Below are positions 37,701 through 50,800 of a stretch of 64,000 bases of DNA, one piece after another; within the stretch, counting starts at the first letter, position 1; each line of letters begins with the position of its first letter. A program made the translations under genes and the position numbers. Source of the DNA: Macrotis lagotis. Its lineage: Eukaryota; Chordata; Mammalia; Peramelemorphia; Peramelidae. The stretch lies in assembly GCF_037893015.1 (NCBI RefSeq), contig NC_133665.1, forward strand, positions 104,437,937 to 104,501,936, given 5' to 3'. Below the pieces are notes generated by a model that had not been told where the DNA came from, made no database searches, and saw only the letters and a program-made list of their open reading frames with translations.

Positions 37701-40700
37701 TTCTCTGACAAAACAGTGCTTTAATGTGGGCAAAGCACTTTCCTCTCAACAACTCTGTAAGGTTGGTCAATTATTATTATTGTCCCCATTTTACAAATTA
37801 TGAAAATGAGGCTCTGAGATGTTGAGTGATCTGTATATGATGACAATGTTCATTAAGTGAACCTGAAGTAGTGAATGAAACTAGGTTTCCTGGCAGCAAG
37901 TCCAGTCTTACTTACTTTTCAATAAATCTCTGAAATATTTATCCAAAATAATCAACATTCACTTTAGCTGCATGCTTCCTAGGCTTAAGGTAGCTAAATG
38001 TTGAAGAGAAATGACAATACAGGGTAAGTATTAAAGAATCTGCAATCCTTGTTCAGTATTAAAAGAGGACAATTAAATATGATTAAAAATCAGTGTTGTG
38101 GGGTGGCTAGGTGGAGCAGCAGATAAGAGCATCAGCCCTGGAATCAGGAGTACCTGAGTTCAAATCTGACCTCAGACACTTAAAAATTACCTAATAATTG
38201 GCCTTGGGCAAACCACTTAACCCCATTGCCTTATAAAAAAAACCCTAAAAAAAATCAGTGTTGGGCATATCTGAGATATAATGAAAGATGGGATCGTTTA
38301 TAGAAAGATAATCATGATATTTCAAGCCTGGACATCATACTTGAAGAAATTATAAAAGAAAATAATTAAAATCTTAGATCCAGAGGTAAAATAAAAATTG
38401 AAAGAATCCACCTATCACCTCCAGAAAGAGATTCCCAAATGAAAATTCCAAGGAATATTAAACTCAAATTCCATGGTTCTCACCTCAAGTAGCCAGAAAG
38501 AAACAATTCAAATATTGACAGGATCACACAAGATCTAACAACTTCTAAATTAATTACAAAAGCAGAAGGCTGAAAATATGATATACCAGAGGGTAAAAGA
38601 GCTAGGATTATAACCAAGAACCACCAATAAGGTAAAACTGAATATAATCTTTCAGGGAGAAAAAAAGTCATTGAATGAAATAGAGGACTTTCAAGTATTC
38701 CTGATGGAAAGACTAGAGTTAACTAGAAAATCTGACATTCCAATACGAAACTCAAGAGAAGCATTAAAAAGTCAAATATGAGAGTAATCTCAAGGGTTTC
38801 AATATAGTTTTCTATATAGGAAGATGACACAAGAAATTTCTAAGAACTTTATCACTAATTAGGGGAGTTAAAATTTTAAACAAAGGACATGGGTATAAGT
38901 TGAATTGGAATGAACTCCCTCAAAAATGAAGGGGTAATGCAATGGGGAGTAGGAAAGGGGAAAATTTTCTCAAATAAAAGAGGCACACAAGGAAGAGCTT
39001 TTATAGAGGAGGAAATAGGGATGAGTGTTTGAGAGGCAATGCTTGAACTTCATTCTCATTGAAACTAGTTTAAAAAAAGGGAAAACTATATAAAAACCCT
39101 CAGCTGTGTATAGAAATATAACTTATCCAATTAGGAAACAGGAGGGGGAAGGCCATAAGTGAAAGGAGGTGTGGGGCAGAATAAAAGGACAGACAGAAGG
39201 AGGCAGATAGAAATCAAATAAACATGTAAGGAGGAATAGAATTAAAAGAGAGAAAAACAAAGAGAAGTGTAGGACAGAAGCTAGTAATCATAACTGTAAA
39301 TATGAATTGCTTTCTCAGTGAGAGATAGGAGGGAAGGAAAGAATTTGGAACACAAAATATAAAAAGAAGAATATTAAAAAACTTTATCAATTAATCGTGA
39401 AGTTCCTTATGACAGAACTTTCTGCTACTGTCTAAAACTGTAGTAACTGCTTAATAAATATATTGACTAAATATCTTACTATATTATGTATAAAATGCAT
39501 ATAATGTTACCATTATTTAACTAATAATACATTACTATTTTCTCTGTCAAACTATTTCATAATTATGTTTCAACAGGCACTTGTATTTCAGAGTACACCA
39601 CACATAGGTGTTTGAAGAGCAGTTGTTGCTATTTCTTGAACAGTCTACAACATAAAACACTTAAAATTTGCCATTACAGGGATGCAAATAAATGTTATTC
39701 GATGTGAATGACATAAACAGATTTGTGTTTTACTTAAATTTATTTTATATTAACACTTCAAATCTTTAAGAATGTCACCTTATTAATTCATATTTATAGG
39801 TAAACTGAAAAAATGATTCACAGCAGCACTCTTTTCTGCCATTATGCCAGCATTACTGCTGAAGCAACCATTATATCTTTTTCTTCCTTTTACAGATTGC
39901 CCTGGGTAAAGAATTCATTTCCTGGGCATCTTACTGATACTCAGAAAATGTTTTAAAGGCCTAAAGGAAGGTCTCTAAATGAGCTGGGCAGATCTTCTAC
40001 AGAGGACTTAGGAGAGAAATAAGAATTATACAGGATGAAAAAAGGACTGATGAATTGCAATCTATAACCCTAGAATAACAACAAATATTGATGAGATCAT
40101 AGATCCATTTAGGAAATTGTACATTATCAGTAATCAAGAGGCAACACTCAGTTTAATGAAGTACAACAGACATTTTTCAAGATTTCTCTCTATCTTGTGT
40201 TATTTCTAGAAAAATTTTAGTCGAACCTGCTAATTTTATATTTGTACACGAACACTTTCTACTACTAGGCTGAAAAAATAATGGCATAAAATGACATACT
40301 GAAGATTTTCAAGACTGGTGGACTGAGAAGACAGAGGACTAAAATGCAACCCACTTTAATACAGAGAATTAGAATTTCTATAAACAATAATATCTTCCAA
40401 ATTCTACTGACCTAAAAGCAATAGCAATAACTTGTAGTAATTTAGTTATAACTCCAGTTACTAGCATCAATCTAGAAAAAGGCTAGGTAGATTTAAGCAT
40501 TTAAAAACTTGATTTTATTTGTATATTTATGGGATTTTTATGTGTCTCTTCTACTTTGTAATCCAAACTAATAATGAAGGACACGTAGAAGACGACATTT
40601 GATCTGCAAAGACATCAAGGACTTTTACTCCAACTGAAGGAAACAGAGTTGGTTATTGATGATGTGGCATCATATCTTTTAATCTAAGAAAATAGAAACC

Positions 40701-41073
40701 TGAATAGTACAGTTCATAGAGAAAATGAAAGAATGCTATATTTAGAAGCACCTCAAGAGGTATGGTCAAGAATTGGTAACCATTTTTAGAAAAAACAAAT
40801 TCAAGGAGCTTTCCACACAGAAATAGTTTTAATTCTAGCATCCAAAATAAAATGCAAAATGGAGAGGTATCATGTCCTGTGGTTATCAGTTTTTCCTGAA
40901 ATCTAAGTCTTGTAGTCTACTGGTATTGGAAGATGGATAGAATGACATGAAAGAATGAACACTGGAAATAATATTGGGATCCTTAAGAATGCTTAAGAGT
41001 TATCAGTAATTTCCCTGGGTGGTGTAGCAGATTAATTTGATATTACTCCTCTCTCTTCCCTTATCTGACAGAA

Positions 41074-41123
<50 letters not shown>

Positions 41124-41814
41124 TGCACTAAACTAAAAAAAGTACTTATTATGGTTTATAGTCAAATCATTTTGGGGAAGTAAAAGAACATATTTGCCCC
41201 AATATCTGATGCCCTCACGTCCAAGGAACAAAAAACTCACAATGATAAATAGTGACTGCAAAGAGAATAAAGGAAGAGAACAGGCAGTAGGGCAGCTAGG
41301 TGGTGCAATGGATAGAGAACCATCCCAGGAGTCAGAAGGATCCAAGTTCAAATCTGGCTTCAGACATTTAATGATTGCTTAGCTGTGGAACCTTGGGGAA
41401 GTCACTTAACCCCACTGCTTTAAATAAATAAAATTAAAAAAAAAATAAGAGGTATAGGGAACTTTAGGATAGGACAAGTGAATGAAAGCATTTTCCCCTA
41501 CTTACCAGACCCCACAATGCACCTTCTGTTGTGGCAACTATAGTAGCAGCTCTGGGAGTGTTGTACATCAAGGCAAGTTCTCCAAAACTGCCACGATTAT
41601 CATATTGGCCAACACGGTTACTGTGATTATCTTTTGTTACCAAAATGTCATATGAGCCTCTGAAAGAACAAAGATACCACATAGTTCATTAGATAAAACT
41701 ATTTCCAATCAGGCATATACACAGGTTGTACAACATATACCTGCTTTATGCTCAGCATGTGGATTGGCAGACTTTAAAAGCTCTGGTTACTTTAGCAGAA
41801 TTAGGAACCCTTCA

Positions 41815-41850
<36 letters not shown>

Positions 41851-44800
41851 ATATGGTAATTATACTAACTGATACAGAGTACAAATCTTCTATACTGTAA
41901 TGGATTATCTTTGAGCCTGCCTATTGTAAAAAAAAAAAAATGATGTCCTTGTGGCTAATATGACAAAAAAAGTCTCCCTGAATTTATTGAGGCTGGTCCA
42001 CAGATAACAAACACATTAGACACCATTGCCAGGCTCATAACTTAAGTTTTACTTACTACCTATAATCCTGGGCAAGTCACTTAGCACCTGTAAGCCTCAG
42101 TTCTCTATCTCTAAAATGAATGGTTTGGAGTACTCGGCCCAAGGTCTCTTTAAACTTTTTTTTTTAGGTTTTTGCAAGGAAAATGGGGTTAAGTGGCTTG
42201 CCCAAGGCCACACAGCTATGTAATTATTAAGTGTCTGAGACCGGATTTGAACCCAGGCACTCCTGACTCCAGGGCCGTTGCTTTATCCACTTCGCCACCT
42301 AGCCGCCCCCTCTTTAAACTTTAAAACTATGATGCTATGGTCCTTTCCTGCTTGATAAGAAATGATAGAAATTATGTTCTTTTGGAATAACCTTTGAAAT
42401 CCCAGAGACACTTTCTTACTCCCAAGAGGAATTAGAGTAAGGCTTTAGAAGAAATAAAATAGGAAATTTTATTTAAGATTTTTTTACTTTGACCTAACTA
42501 AACTTTGAAAATATTTTAGTTAGTATTTAAGACTAAATTCCCAAAGCTTCACAAGTTTAAAAATATGATCAGCAGTTATTTCTGTAGTGTTGAAAAATTG
42601 GAAATTGAAAGGATGTCAATTAATTGAAGAATAGCTGAACAAGTCATTCTTTATGAATGTTATGGAGTACTATTTTTTGTAAGAAATCATGAGGGGAGGG
42701 GTGGCTAGGTGGCACAGTGGATAAAGCACCGGCCCTGGAGTCAGGAATACCTGGGTTCAAATCCGGTCTCAGACACTTAATTACCTAGCTGTGTGGCTTT
42801 GGTCAAGCCACTTAACCCCATTTGCCTTGCAAAAAAACAACAACAAACAACTAAAAAAAAAGAAAAAAGAAAAATCACGAGGGGGCAGCTAGGTGGAGCA
42901 GTAGCTAGAGCATCAGTCCTGGAATCAGGACGACCCGAGTTCAAATCCAACCTCAGACACTTAATAATTGCTTAGCTGTGTGACCTTGAGCAAGTCACTT
43001 AACCCCATTGCCTTAAAAAAATAAAATTTTAAAAAAAATCATGAGAGGTCAGACTTTAAGTGAGGTGAGTAGAACCAGGAGAACACTGCACATATTAACA
43101 ATAACATTGTGAGATAATCAACTACGATGCAGGCAGCTCTTCTCAGCAGTTCGGAGATCAAGGACAATCCTGAGAGACTGCTATGGACAATGTCATATAC
43201 ATCCAGAGAAAGAACTGTGGATTCTGAATGCAGAGCAAAGCATACTATGTTCATTTTTTAAAAACTTCTTTTATGCTTTTCCATTCTTTCTCATGTATTT
43301 TTTTCTTTCCCCTAGTTCTAATACCTCTTTCACAACATGATTAATATGTAAATATGTTAAACAAAACTGTTCATGTACAATTTTTACCAAATTCTTTGCT
43401 GTCATGGAGAGGGGAAAGAGAAGGTAGAAAACTCATAAACATGCAAATGGATGAATATGAAAACTAACTTTGCAAGTAATCAGGAAAATAAAACTCAATT
43501 AAAAAATAAAGAATAGAAAAATGAGAAGAATTATATGAACTGATACAGAATGAAAAAAAGATGAAATAGAATAATATGCATAGCTACTGTAAAAATGAAA
43601 ATTTTAAAAGAACAGTAAAATGAAGCTAAACAGGATAGGAAAGTAAAGAGTGGAAAATAAAATTGGTATGAGGAATAGATGACAGAGATTATAAATGGCC
43701 TTGAGATATAGTCTAAAACAAGGATTTGGGGGTAGGCTGAGGAATTTATATTCCTAACTTTGATATCTATGTCCCTCTAAGTATATGATAACAAAAACCT
43801 GCCATATTCCCTACCATGTTAGTATTGTCAGGGACAAACTATCAGGTTAAACAAACTATGGGGCCAAAAAGTCAGAATGAAGTAGGAAAACAATGCAAGT
43901 TCTAAAATAATGGAGTTAGGTTCAATGGCACTCTGGAAACTATAGCCTTTGTCTCACAAAACAAACTGACTGTATTTATAAGGAAAAGTAGTATAACCTT
44001 CCAGAGAAAGGAAATATGATGTTTATGAGGGGAAATTGTTAAATTCACTAAAGATTTTAAAGGAAATCATACATATAGAGAAAAGGATATCATGCAAGTA
44101 ATATTTAGACTATCAAACAGACTTGGACTAGATGTTATTTATTTTTAAATTAAGTAACCACAAGATTATTTTAATATAGCAAACTCTACAAAGAAGTTTT
44201 CTATTTAGAGACAGAAAAAAGAGAGAAATGGTGGGACTTCCTAGGGACTGATAATAGACTAATTTTGTACTTTTAAAAATATGAAAATGGGGGCGGGTAG
44301 GTGGCACAGTGGATAAAGCAACGGCCCTGGAGTCAGGAGTGTCTGGGTTCAAATCCGGTCTCAGACACTTAATAATTACCTAGCTGTGTGGCCTTGGGCA
44401 AGCCACTTAACCCCATTTGCCTTGCAAAAACCTAAAAAAAAATATGAAAATAGTTCTAGGAAGAGTTAGGTACCCAGAAGTATCTCTAGTTATACCCAAG
44501 ATTCTCTTCTCTTCTGCAAAGAAATACTAAGGCTATGGTAGAAAGTTCAGCAACATATAATGATGTATTTAAGAGGAAAATATTGCCACTATACTCAAAA
44601 GGATGATGGGTTCCAAATGATGAGCTGTAAAAGAAAAGAATCTAGGAATTAGTGGAATGGAAGTCAGACCAGTTTCTACCACTATCATTTCATGAAGATT
44701 ACTTACCTTCTCTGCCGTGACACTGCACCCCATTAGGTAGGTAATTCTCTACTTAGGGCTCTCTCTGGCCTGCTGCACTCCCACCACACAGTATTACTGT

Positions 44801-47800
44801 CTGCCTTTCACCCTACCAGCACACGGTAGTAGCTAAGGCTGTCTGCTTATGTCCATAATCCACAGGAAGCTCACTTCACATGTCCATTAGCTCCTCATCT
44901 CCTCAAGCAAGTTCTTCTTTGCCATCCCACTTTCTAGTTCCTTTATATTAAAGCCTGTACTGTTTTCATGTGTGAATTCCCAGTTTATTACAGTGCCTCA
45001 GGGCACATGATAAGTGCTTAATAAACACTTCATCAATCAATCTGTCTATTTGTTTAATAATAATGAAGATGAATAAAAGAGTGAATGAATGGGCCTATAA
45101 TCAAATGGTTCCCTCAGTGATGGAGCAAGATTCCAAAAAGATATTGAAAGACTAACATTAAAGAGAGAACTATCACATCTTCAAGTAATGAAGAAACTAT
45201 CTTCAAAAGCAGAAGAGGAGGCCTGGTTGGGAAACAGTTTGTCTGAAAGACCTTAAGTCCTACTGTGACCTTCAAGCCCAGTGAGTCAGCAATGTGATAT
45301 GATGACAATGACAACAAATATAATGAATTAAGAGATGCATGTGGCCCTACCACCAGAGAAGTGACAGACCTGCTACATGGTTGGATCACATGGGGAGCAC
45401 TGGGTTCAATTTTTGGGCCCCATGTTTGGAAAAAGCATTGATAAAGCAGAAGACATACAGACAGGTAAAGGACATGGAGTGTGTGCCAGAGGAGGATCAG
45501 GTGAAAGAATTGACTGTGCAAAAACTTGGTGGGAGACACAAGAGCTATCTTCAAAACTGTTACATAGGAAAAGGGATGTGTTCTGTTTTATCCCAAAGGG
45601 CAAAACCAGAACTAATGGATAAAAGTTGCAAAGAGGAAAACTTATTGTCGGGAAGGAAAAATTCAAATCTAAACCACTTTCAAATGATCACCAAAGTGAA
45701 AACAGTAGAGATCCACCCCTCACTAGAGCTCTTCATGGAAAAAAAAGCTAAATGACCATTTATATAAAGTAGGAATTTTTTTTCATTTAAGGTCTGAACT
45801 AGATAGTCATTGAGGTCCCTTCCCAGACCTGAAATTCTTTGAGTCTGACCAATCTCAAACTTTGGTTTTCTGGTCCTATGATATGAAGGGGATTAAACTA
45901 GAAGACCTTTATGTTCCTTCTAGTATTTTATGATATTTACAGACCAGGACAAGCCAACGTTCTGGGAGCAAAAGATGGATTTAGGATGGAGAAGGGTCTA
46001 GAAATAATCTAGTCTCCTGGGTAACTAAATTATAACCTAATGTCCTAAAACTTGAGAACTCGCTTGAATGGTATGCATTGAAGTTCTCTCTTCTATGAAC
46101 AAAATGAAGATGGTAACTTGAGTGAAATAACTTTCCAGGAAATACTTGTAAAATCATTCTAATATTATTCACTATACAATCTGTCTCGTTTCTTCTGGGG
46201 CCATATGACTAAGACAAATTAAATTAGGGTGTCTGGAAGAGGAATTAACCAATCTTCTTAAATCTTCTCTGCTCCTACTAGGCGAAAAAAAAAAAACCAC
46301 CATTATTTTTTCTAAAATTGTAGCTTGTCTTTGTAATCCCAAGATTTATAGATTGAGTACATAAGTAAAAACACTTAAAAGTGGAGTTTGAATTTTAAAA
46401 AGTCTCATTCATACAATTCAAATTGTGATTAGGACAAGGGGTTCCAAAAACAACTCCATCAAGCATCTCAGGTTATATCTTACACAAAGTGAACCAAAGA
46501 ACCAATGCAATTCTGAGTGTTTAAATAATGCTTGAAAAAAATTGTCCTGTACTTTGCCAAATAAATGTGAAAACAACTCAAAGATGGGAGGTACTTGTGC
46601 TTTGGATGAAAGCTCAGAACACTATCTGATTTCTCAGTCCATTTTTTAAAATTTCCATATTTACAAGTATAGTATTTATATTTTTAATATGCATATATAC
46701 ATATATGCACATATATAAAATTTATGTATACATATATGCATAAATATATATTGTTTTATTATATTATGCATCTAGGAATACAGCATTATGTAAGAGATGG
46801 TTCAGAAAGCTTATGGTGATGTTTTGAAGGATTCTCAGAAAATTTCTATTTCTACACAGAAAAAAAAGACTATAACTATTTGCTTGGGCAATTTTTTGTA
46901 ATACATTATCTGTTAATATTTTACCATTCTCTCAATAATCTAGATGCTACCACTAAATTTATAAACTCAGAACCTTTGAATGAATCCATTAATTTCGTGA
47001 GTAACATTTATAGATTTATTAATCCTGCAAACTTTCTGTAATAGGTTCTCTGTACTGTACCTTCCCATTCTTTGAGTTTGTTCAACAAAAATTATAAATA
47101 ATTTTGCTTTGTTCAACCTATTGGAAGATTGTTGCTTTTCAGAACTCTGACCTGAAACTTCTGTGTTGAGTCTCTTAGAAGTGACTACAAGTTTATCAAT
47201 GGAGGAAATATGTTTTGTCTTGCAAAGTGCTCATGGCTTATTTTTCTAGCATAAAAATCAGTTATACAAAGATTAAATGGGTATTTATTTACAAAATGAT
47301 CATTTTAAGTTGAATTTCTTAATTTTTAAATTTTAATTTATTTTTAAAAATACATGCCATATATCACTTTAGACAAATTAAGGATGTTGGGAATACAAAA
47401 GAAAAATGATAGGAAATAACTTCTCTAAAAACTGAAATTAATTATATATTAACTGTCAAAGTGAAATTAACCGTCAAAATGCTAAATATCAATAATAATA
47501 ATGCATATATTCACAGGCATATGATATGATAAATTATAAATTTATAGAAGTTGAATTTCTTTAAATGCTAACTATTATTATCATCTTAAAAGATATATTT
47601 GTAACATATTTATTGAGTGTTCAGACTTGTGGAATTTGGAGAGAATTCAAGGCATTAAGAATAATGAGATGACTTATGATTTCATTGATAAGATAATGCC
47701 CAGATAAGGGCATTATCTTATCAATGAAATCATAATGCCCAGATAAGGGCACTCTACCAATGTAGGTTAGTCTCTTCTCTGCAACTGATAGTTTGAAAGA

Positions 47801-50800
47801 GTTACCCTGGTCATTATGAGGTTAAGCCACTTGTCCAGAGTCACACAGCCAATATGTATCAGAGATTGGCCTTGATCTAGGATTGTCAGATTTCAAAATT
47901 AGCTATCTTCACAGTCTTGTTGAAACAAACTGTCTCATGTAAAAGGATTAGAAATAGTTAAGCTCTCAGCTCTACAGGGAAAATTAAGGGGAAAAACAAA
48001 GGAAAAAAACAAATGTGAGATGGAGCAGACAGGGAGTTCTTATAGAGGAAGCATTAAAAAAAAAAATCTGCGAGTTCCAAATTAAAACTCTCAAGAACCC
48101 ATTACTATTTAGGGAATAGTAAAAAAATGGGAAAAACTGTCTTAGAAAACTTTAAGAGGTTAAAATTAAATTAAATATTCAAATTCAAATTTGACATTTC
48201 TTAACAAAATGAAAAATCTCTTCTACTTGCTAGTTAATTACTATTACTGTTTATGATGAAATAACTATTTCCTAATTAGGTATGAGATAATTATATCCTC
48301 TACCTCCTGTAATGAAGTAATTTTAAGGATATAACAGGCTGCAAAATGTAACAGTTTTGGTCTTAGAGGAGCTGAAGGCTCAGAAATGAGACTGAATGGA
48401 AATATTTAAAGGATAAAAAGTGGAATGACGAGTTAAAGAACTCGATTTTTAAAAAAAGGCTCGAGGGGCGGCTAGGTGGCGTAGTGGATAAAGCACTGGC
48501 CCTGGAGTCAGGGTACCTGGGTTCAAATCCGGTCTCAGACGCTTAATAATTACCTAGCTGTGCGGCCTTGGGCAAGCCACTTAACCCCGTTTGCCTTGCA
48601 AAAAAAAACAAACCTAAAAAAAGGCTTGAAAGGAAAAGGGATGTATTGAATTAAAGCAAAGAGTTATAGCTAGAGGTAATAATCAGATGATAAATATTAT
48701 CTCTGAAACAACCTCTGACACTCAAATTTGTTTCACTGTAAAATGGACAAAAGAATATATCACTTCTTTTACAAGGTTACAGGGAAGACTTGAATGAGAG
48801 TGTATTTAAAGTGTTTTACAAAGCCAGAAACACTATACAAATGTGAATTATGATCTCATCTCTTTTAACAAAGTTCATTTAGACAGTCAGCTAGCTGTCA
48901 GAATAGAGAGTATTTCAAGGTCAATGTAAAAAATACAGCTCTCACTTAGAATTAAGAGATTACTGCTGAAGCTACCAGAGGATTTCTGGTGTTCTCTACC
49001 TAGTATTAGTTTTTAAAAAAGTAGAACTGCAAATATCATCTTTAGGCCTAGGCTGAAACAGCTTATACCAGGTCATTATATGACATAAAAGAATTCCTAT
49101 AGCTGACCTATATGTAAATGACTTGAATTTATTTAATTGCTCTAATTTAGTAAAAGGGAGTTGAGGTTCTAAGTGGTTTACTTTGATAGAGACAAAAAAC
49201 CAACAAAGGACAATGGAGTCAAGATAGTATTCTCAAGATTTTGGTGTGAAAAGAATAAAACCTTTGATCCCTTGGGTTCTGACAGCTCTATTGAAGAGAT
49301 CTTAGAGAACTGTATCACAGTCACAATCATTCTATGTGCTTTGAATCAAGGATCTTATTCATATTGTTGATACAACAAATTGGTTATGCAACCTGCAAGG
49401 CTCAATTTCCTACCGTTCAATGACATAAAAGTTATCACCATCATCCCCTTGGTCAATGACATGTTCTTCAGACACCACAGTCCTCTCAAACATGGCATCA
49501 AGGACTTCAGATAATTGTTCCTACAACATAAACAAAGAGCAAAGATGACATTTTGTTAATGATGACAAGGAAATAACTTGTAGTCAAGTCAGGAGCAATC
49601 TGGAGATAGTTCCAATGGTTGCACTAGTCCTGTCCTGTCTTTGCTTATTGTTATATTACTATGGATTCTAAACCATGTGCTTTTCTATTATCTAGCAGAA
49701 ATTTAAAGCTATTTGTAATTCATAAATTGAACTTCAATTCATAAATTAAACTTCAAACACTATATACCACAGCTTACAAATGAGCCTATAAAAACATTTC
49801 TGAGGTAGTGTTATCATTAGAAAGGCAAAGGAACATGGGCACCGGGGAGACTGAGCAGAGAGAAAGGTGGCTGGGGAGGAGGAGAGAAGGAGGGAGTCAG
49901 ACTTGAAGCCAGGAAGACCTGGGTTCAAAACCTGCCTCTGACATGTAGTGTCTGGATTACCATGGACAAGTCACTTAATATCTCTGTGTTGTAGGCCATA
50001 AATCATAGGTCATGTATCAAATTAAAAGGCAACTGAAGTGTTGAAGTGGATAAAGTATCAAGTCCTGGAATCAGGAGCACTTAAGACATTTGATACTTTT
50101 ATTAGCTGTGTGATCCTGGGCAATCCTGATTGCCTCACAAAAAAAAAAAAAAATGCAATTATAAAACATTATTTAAAAAATAATAAAACAAAAGAAAACA
50201 TAAATAATGTTAATATATGATTTTCTAAGTAAATAGGCTATTCCCAGGTATTCTTATGTTTGGTGGGCTAGCAACCTCAGGGGACCCTTGCTGAAAGAAG
50301 ATATTCTCTTATTATGTCAATTCTTTCCAGACAGAATCCTTTATGAGATCCTTGTCTCTCATGACATATAAACACACAACTCTCCCTCCAACTCTAGGAA
50401 TGTTCTTTAATGAAACCTTTTGTTGCTCTTTCTAGGTCATGGCCTACCTCCCATTACAGTCACATCCTATTAGGGTCTTCTGTTCCCATAGTTGCATAAG
50501 TTTCCTGAAAGGCTGAAAAAATTACTATCCTTTCTTTGTATACCTCTAAGGGGACTACAAGTGTAGGTCTGGCTCATTTCTGTCACTTGATAATAATTAT
50601 TTTGGAAAATTATTTTGTAAATAAAAATACTGCAGAAGTGACTTGAAAATCCAGCTCCTATGCGTGCACTTAGATATGTTCCTGGATCTTGGTTTCTATC
50701 CAAGAAACATTTAATATCTGTTGATTATTCTCTCTTTTGGAAATTCATGACAATGGCAAACTTTCTTTCTATAATAATTATTCTCTTATAATCAGTCAGT

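Larger units (their letters stand above)
42575..43510 (+). mobile_element. Marsupial L1 3' end, split by two SINEs
   Basis: GAAGAATAGCTGAACAAGTC, ATGTTATGGAGTACTATT and AGAAATCATGAG match the L1 ORF2 C-terminus (NEWLNK and MEYY region). After the two SINEs, 43036-43510 continues with GTGAGTAGAACCAGGAGAAC, CTTTCACAACATGATTAATA and an A-rich end. Confidence 0.75.

Noticed and set aside
41074..41120. Regular repeat array as CRISPR
   Set aside because: A plain (CA)n microsatellite without spacers in a mammalian genome.
45339..45755. 138-codon open frame
   Set aside because: Lies wholly inside an L3/CR1 3' region, which is non-coding; composition and lack of any protein likeness argue against a gene.
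46675..46760. AT-rich inverted symmetry as a hairpin or origin
   Set aside because: Imperfect TATGCATATATAC-type alternation; simple AT repeats explain it.
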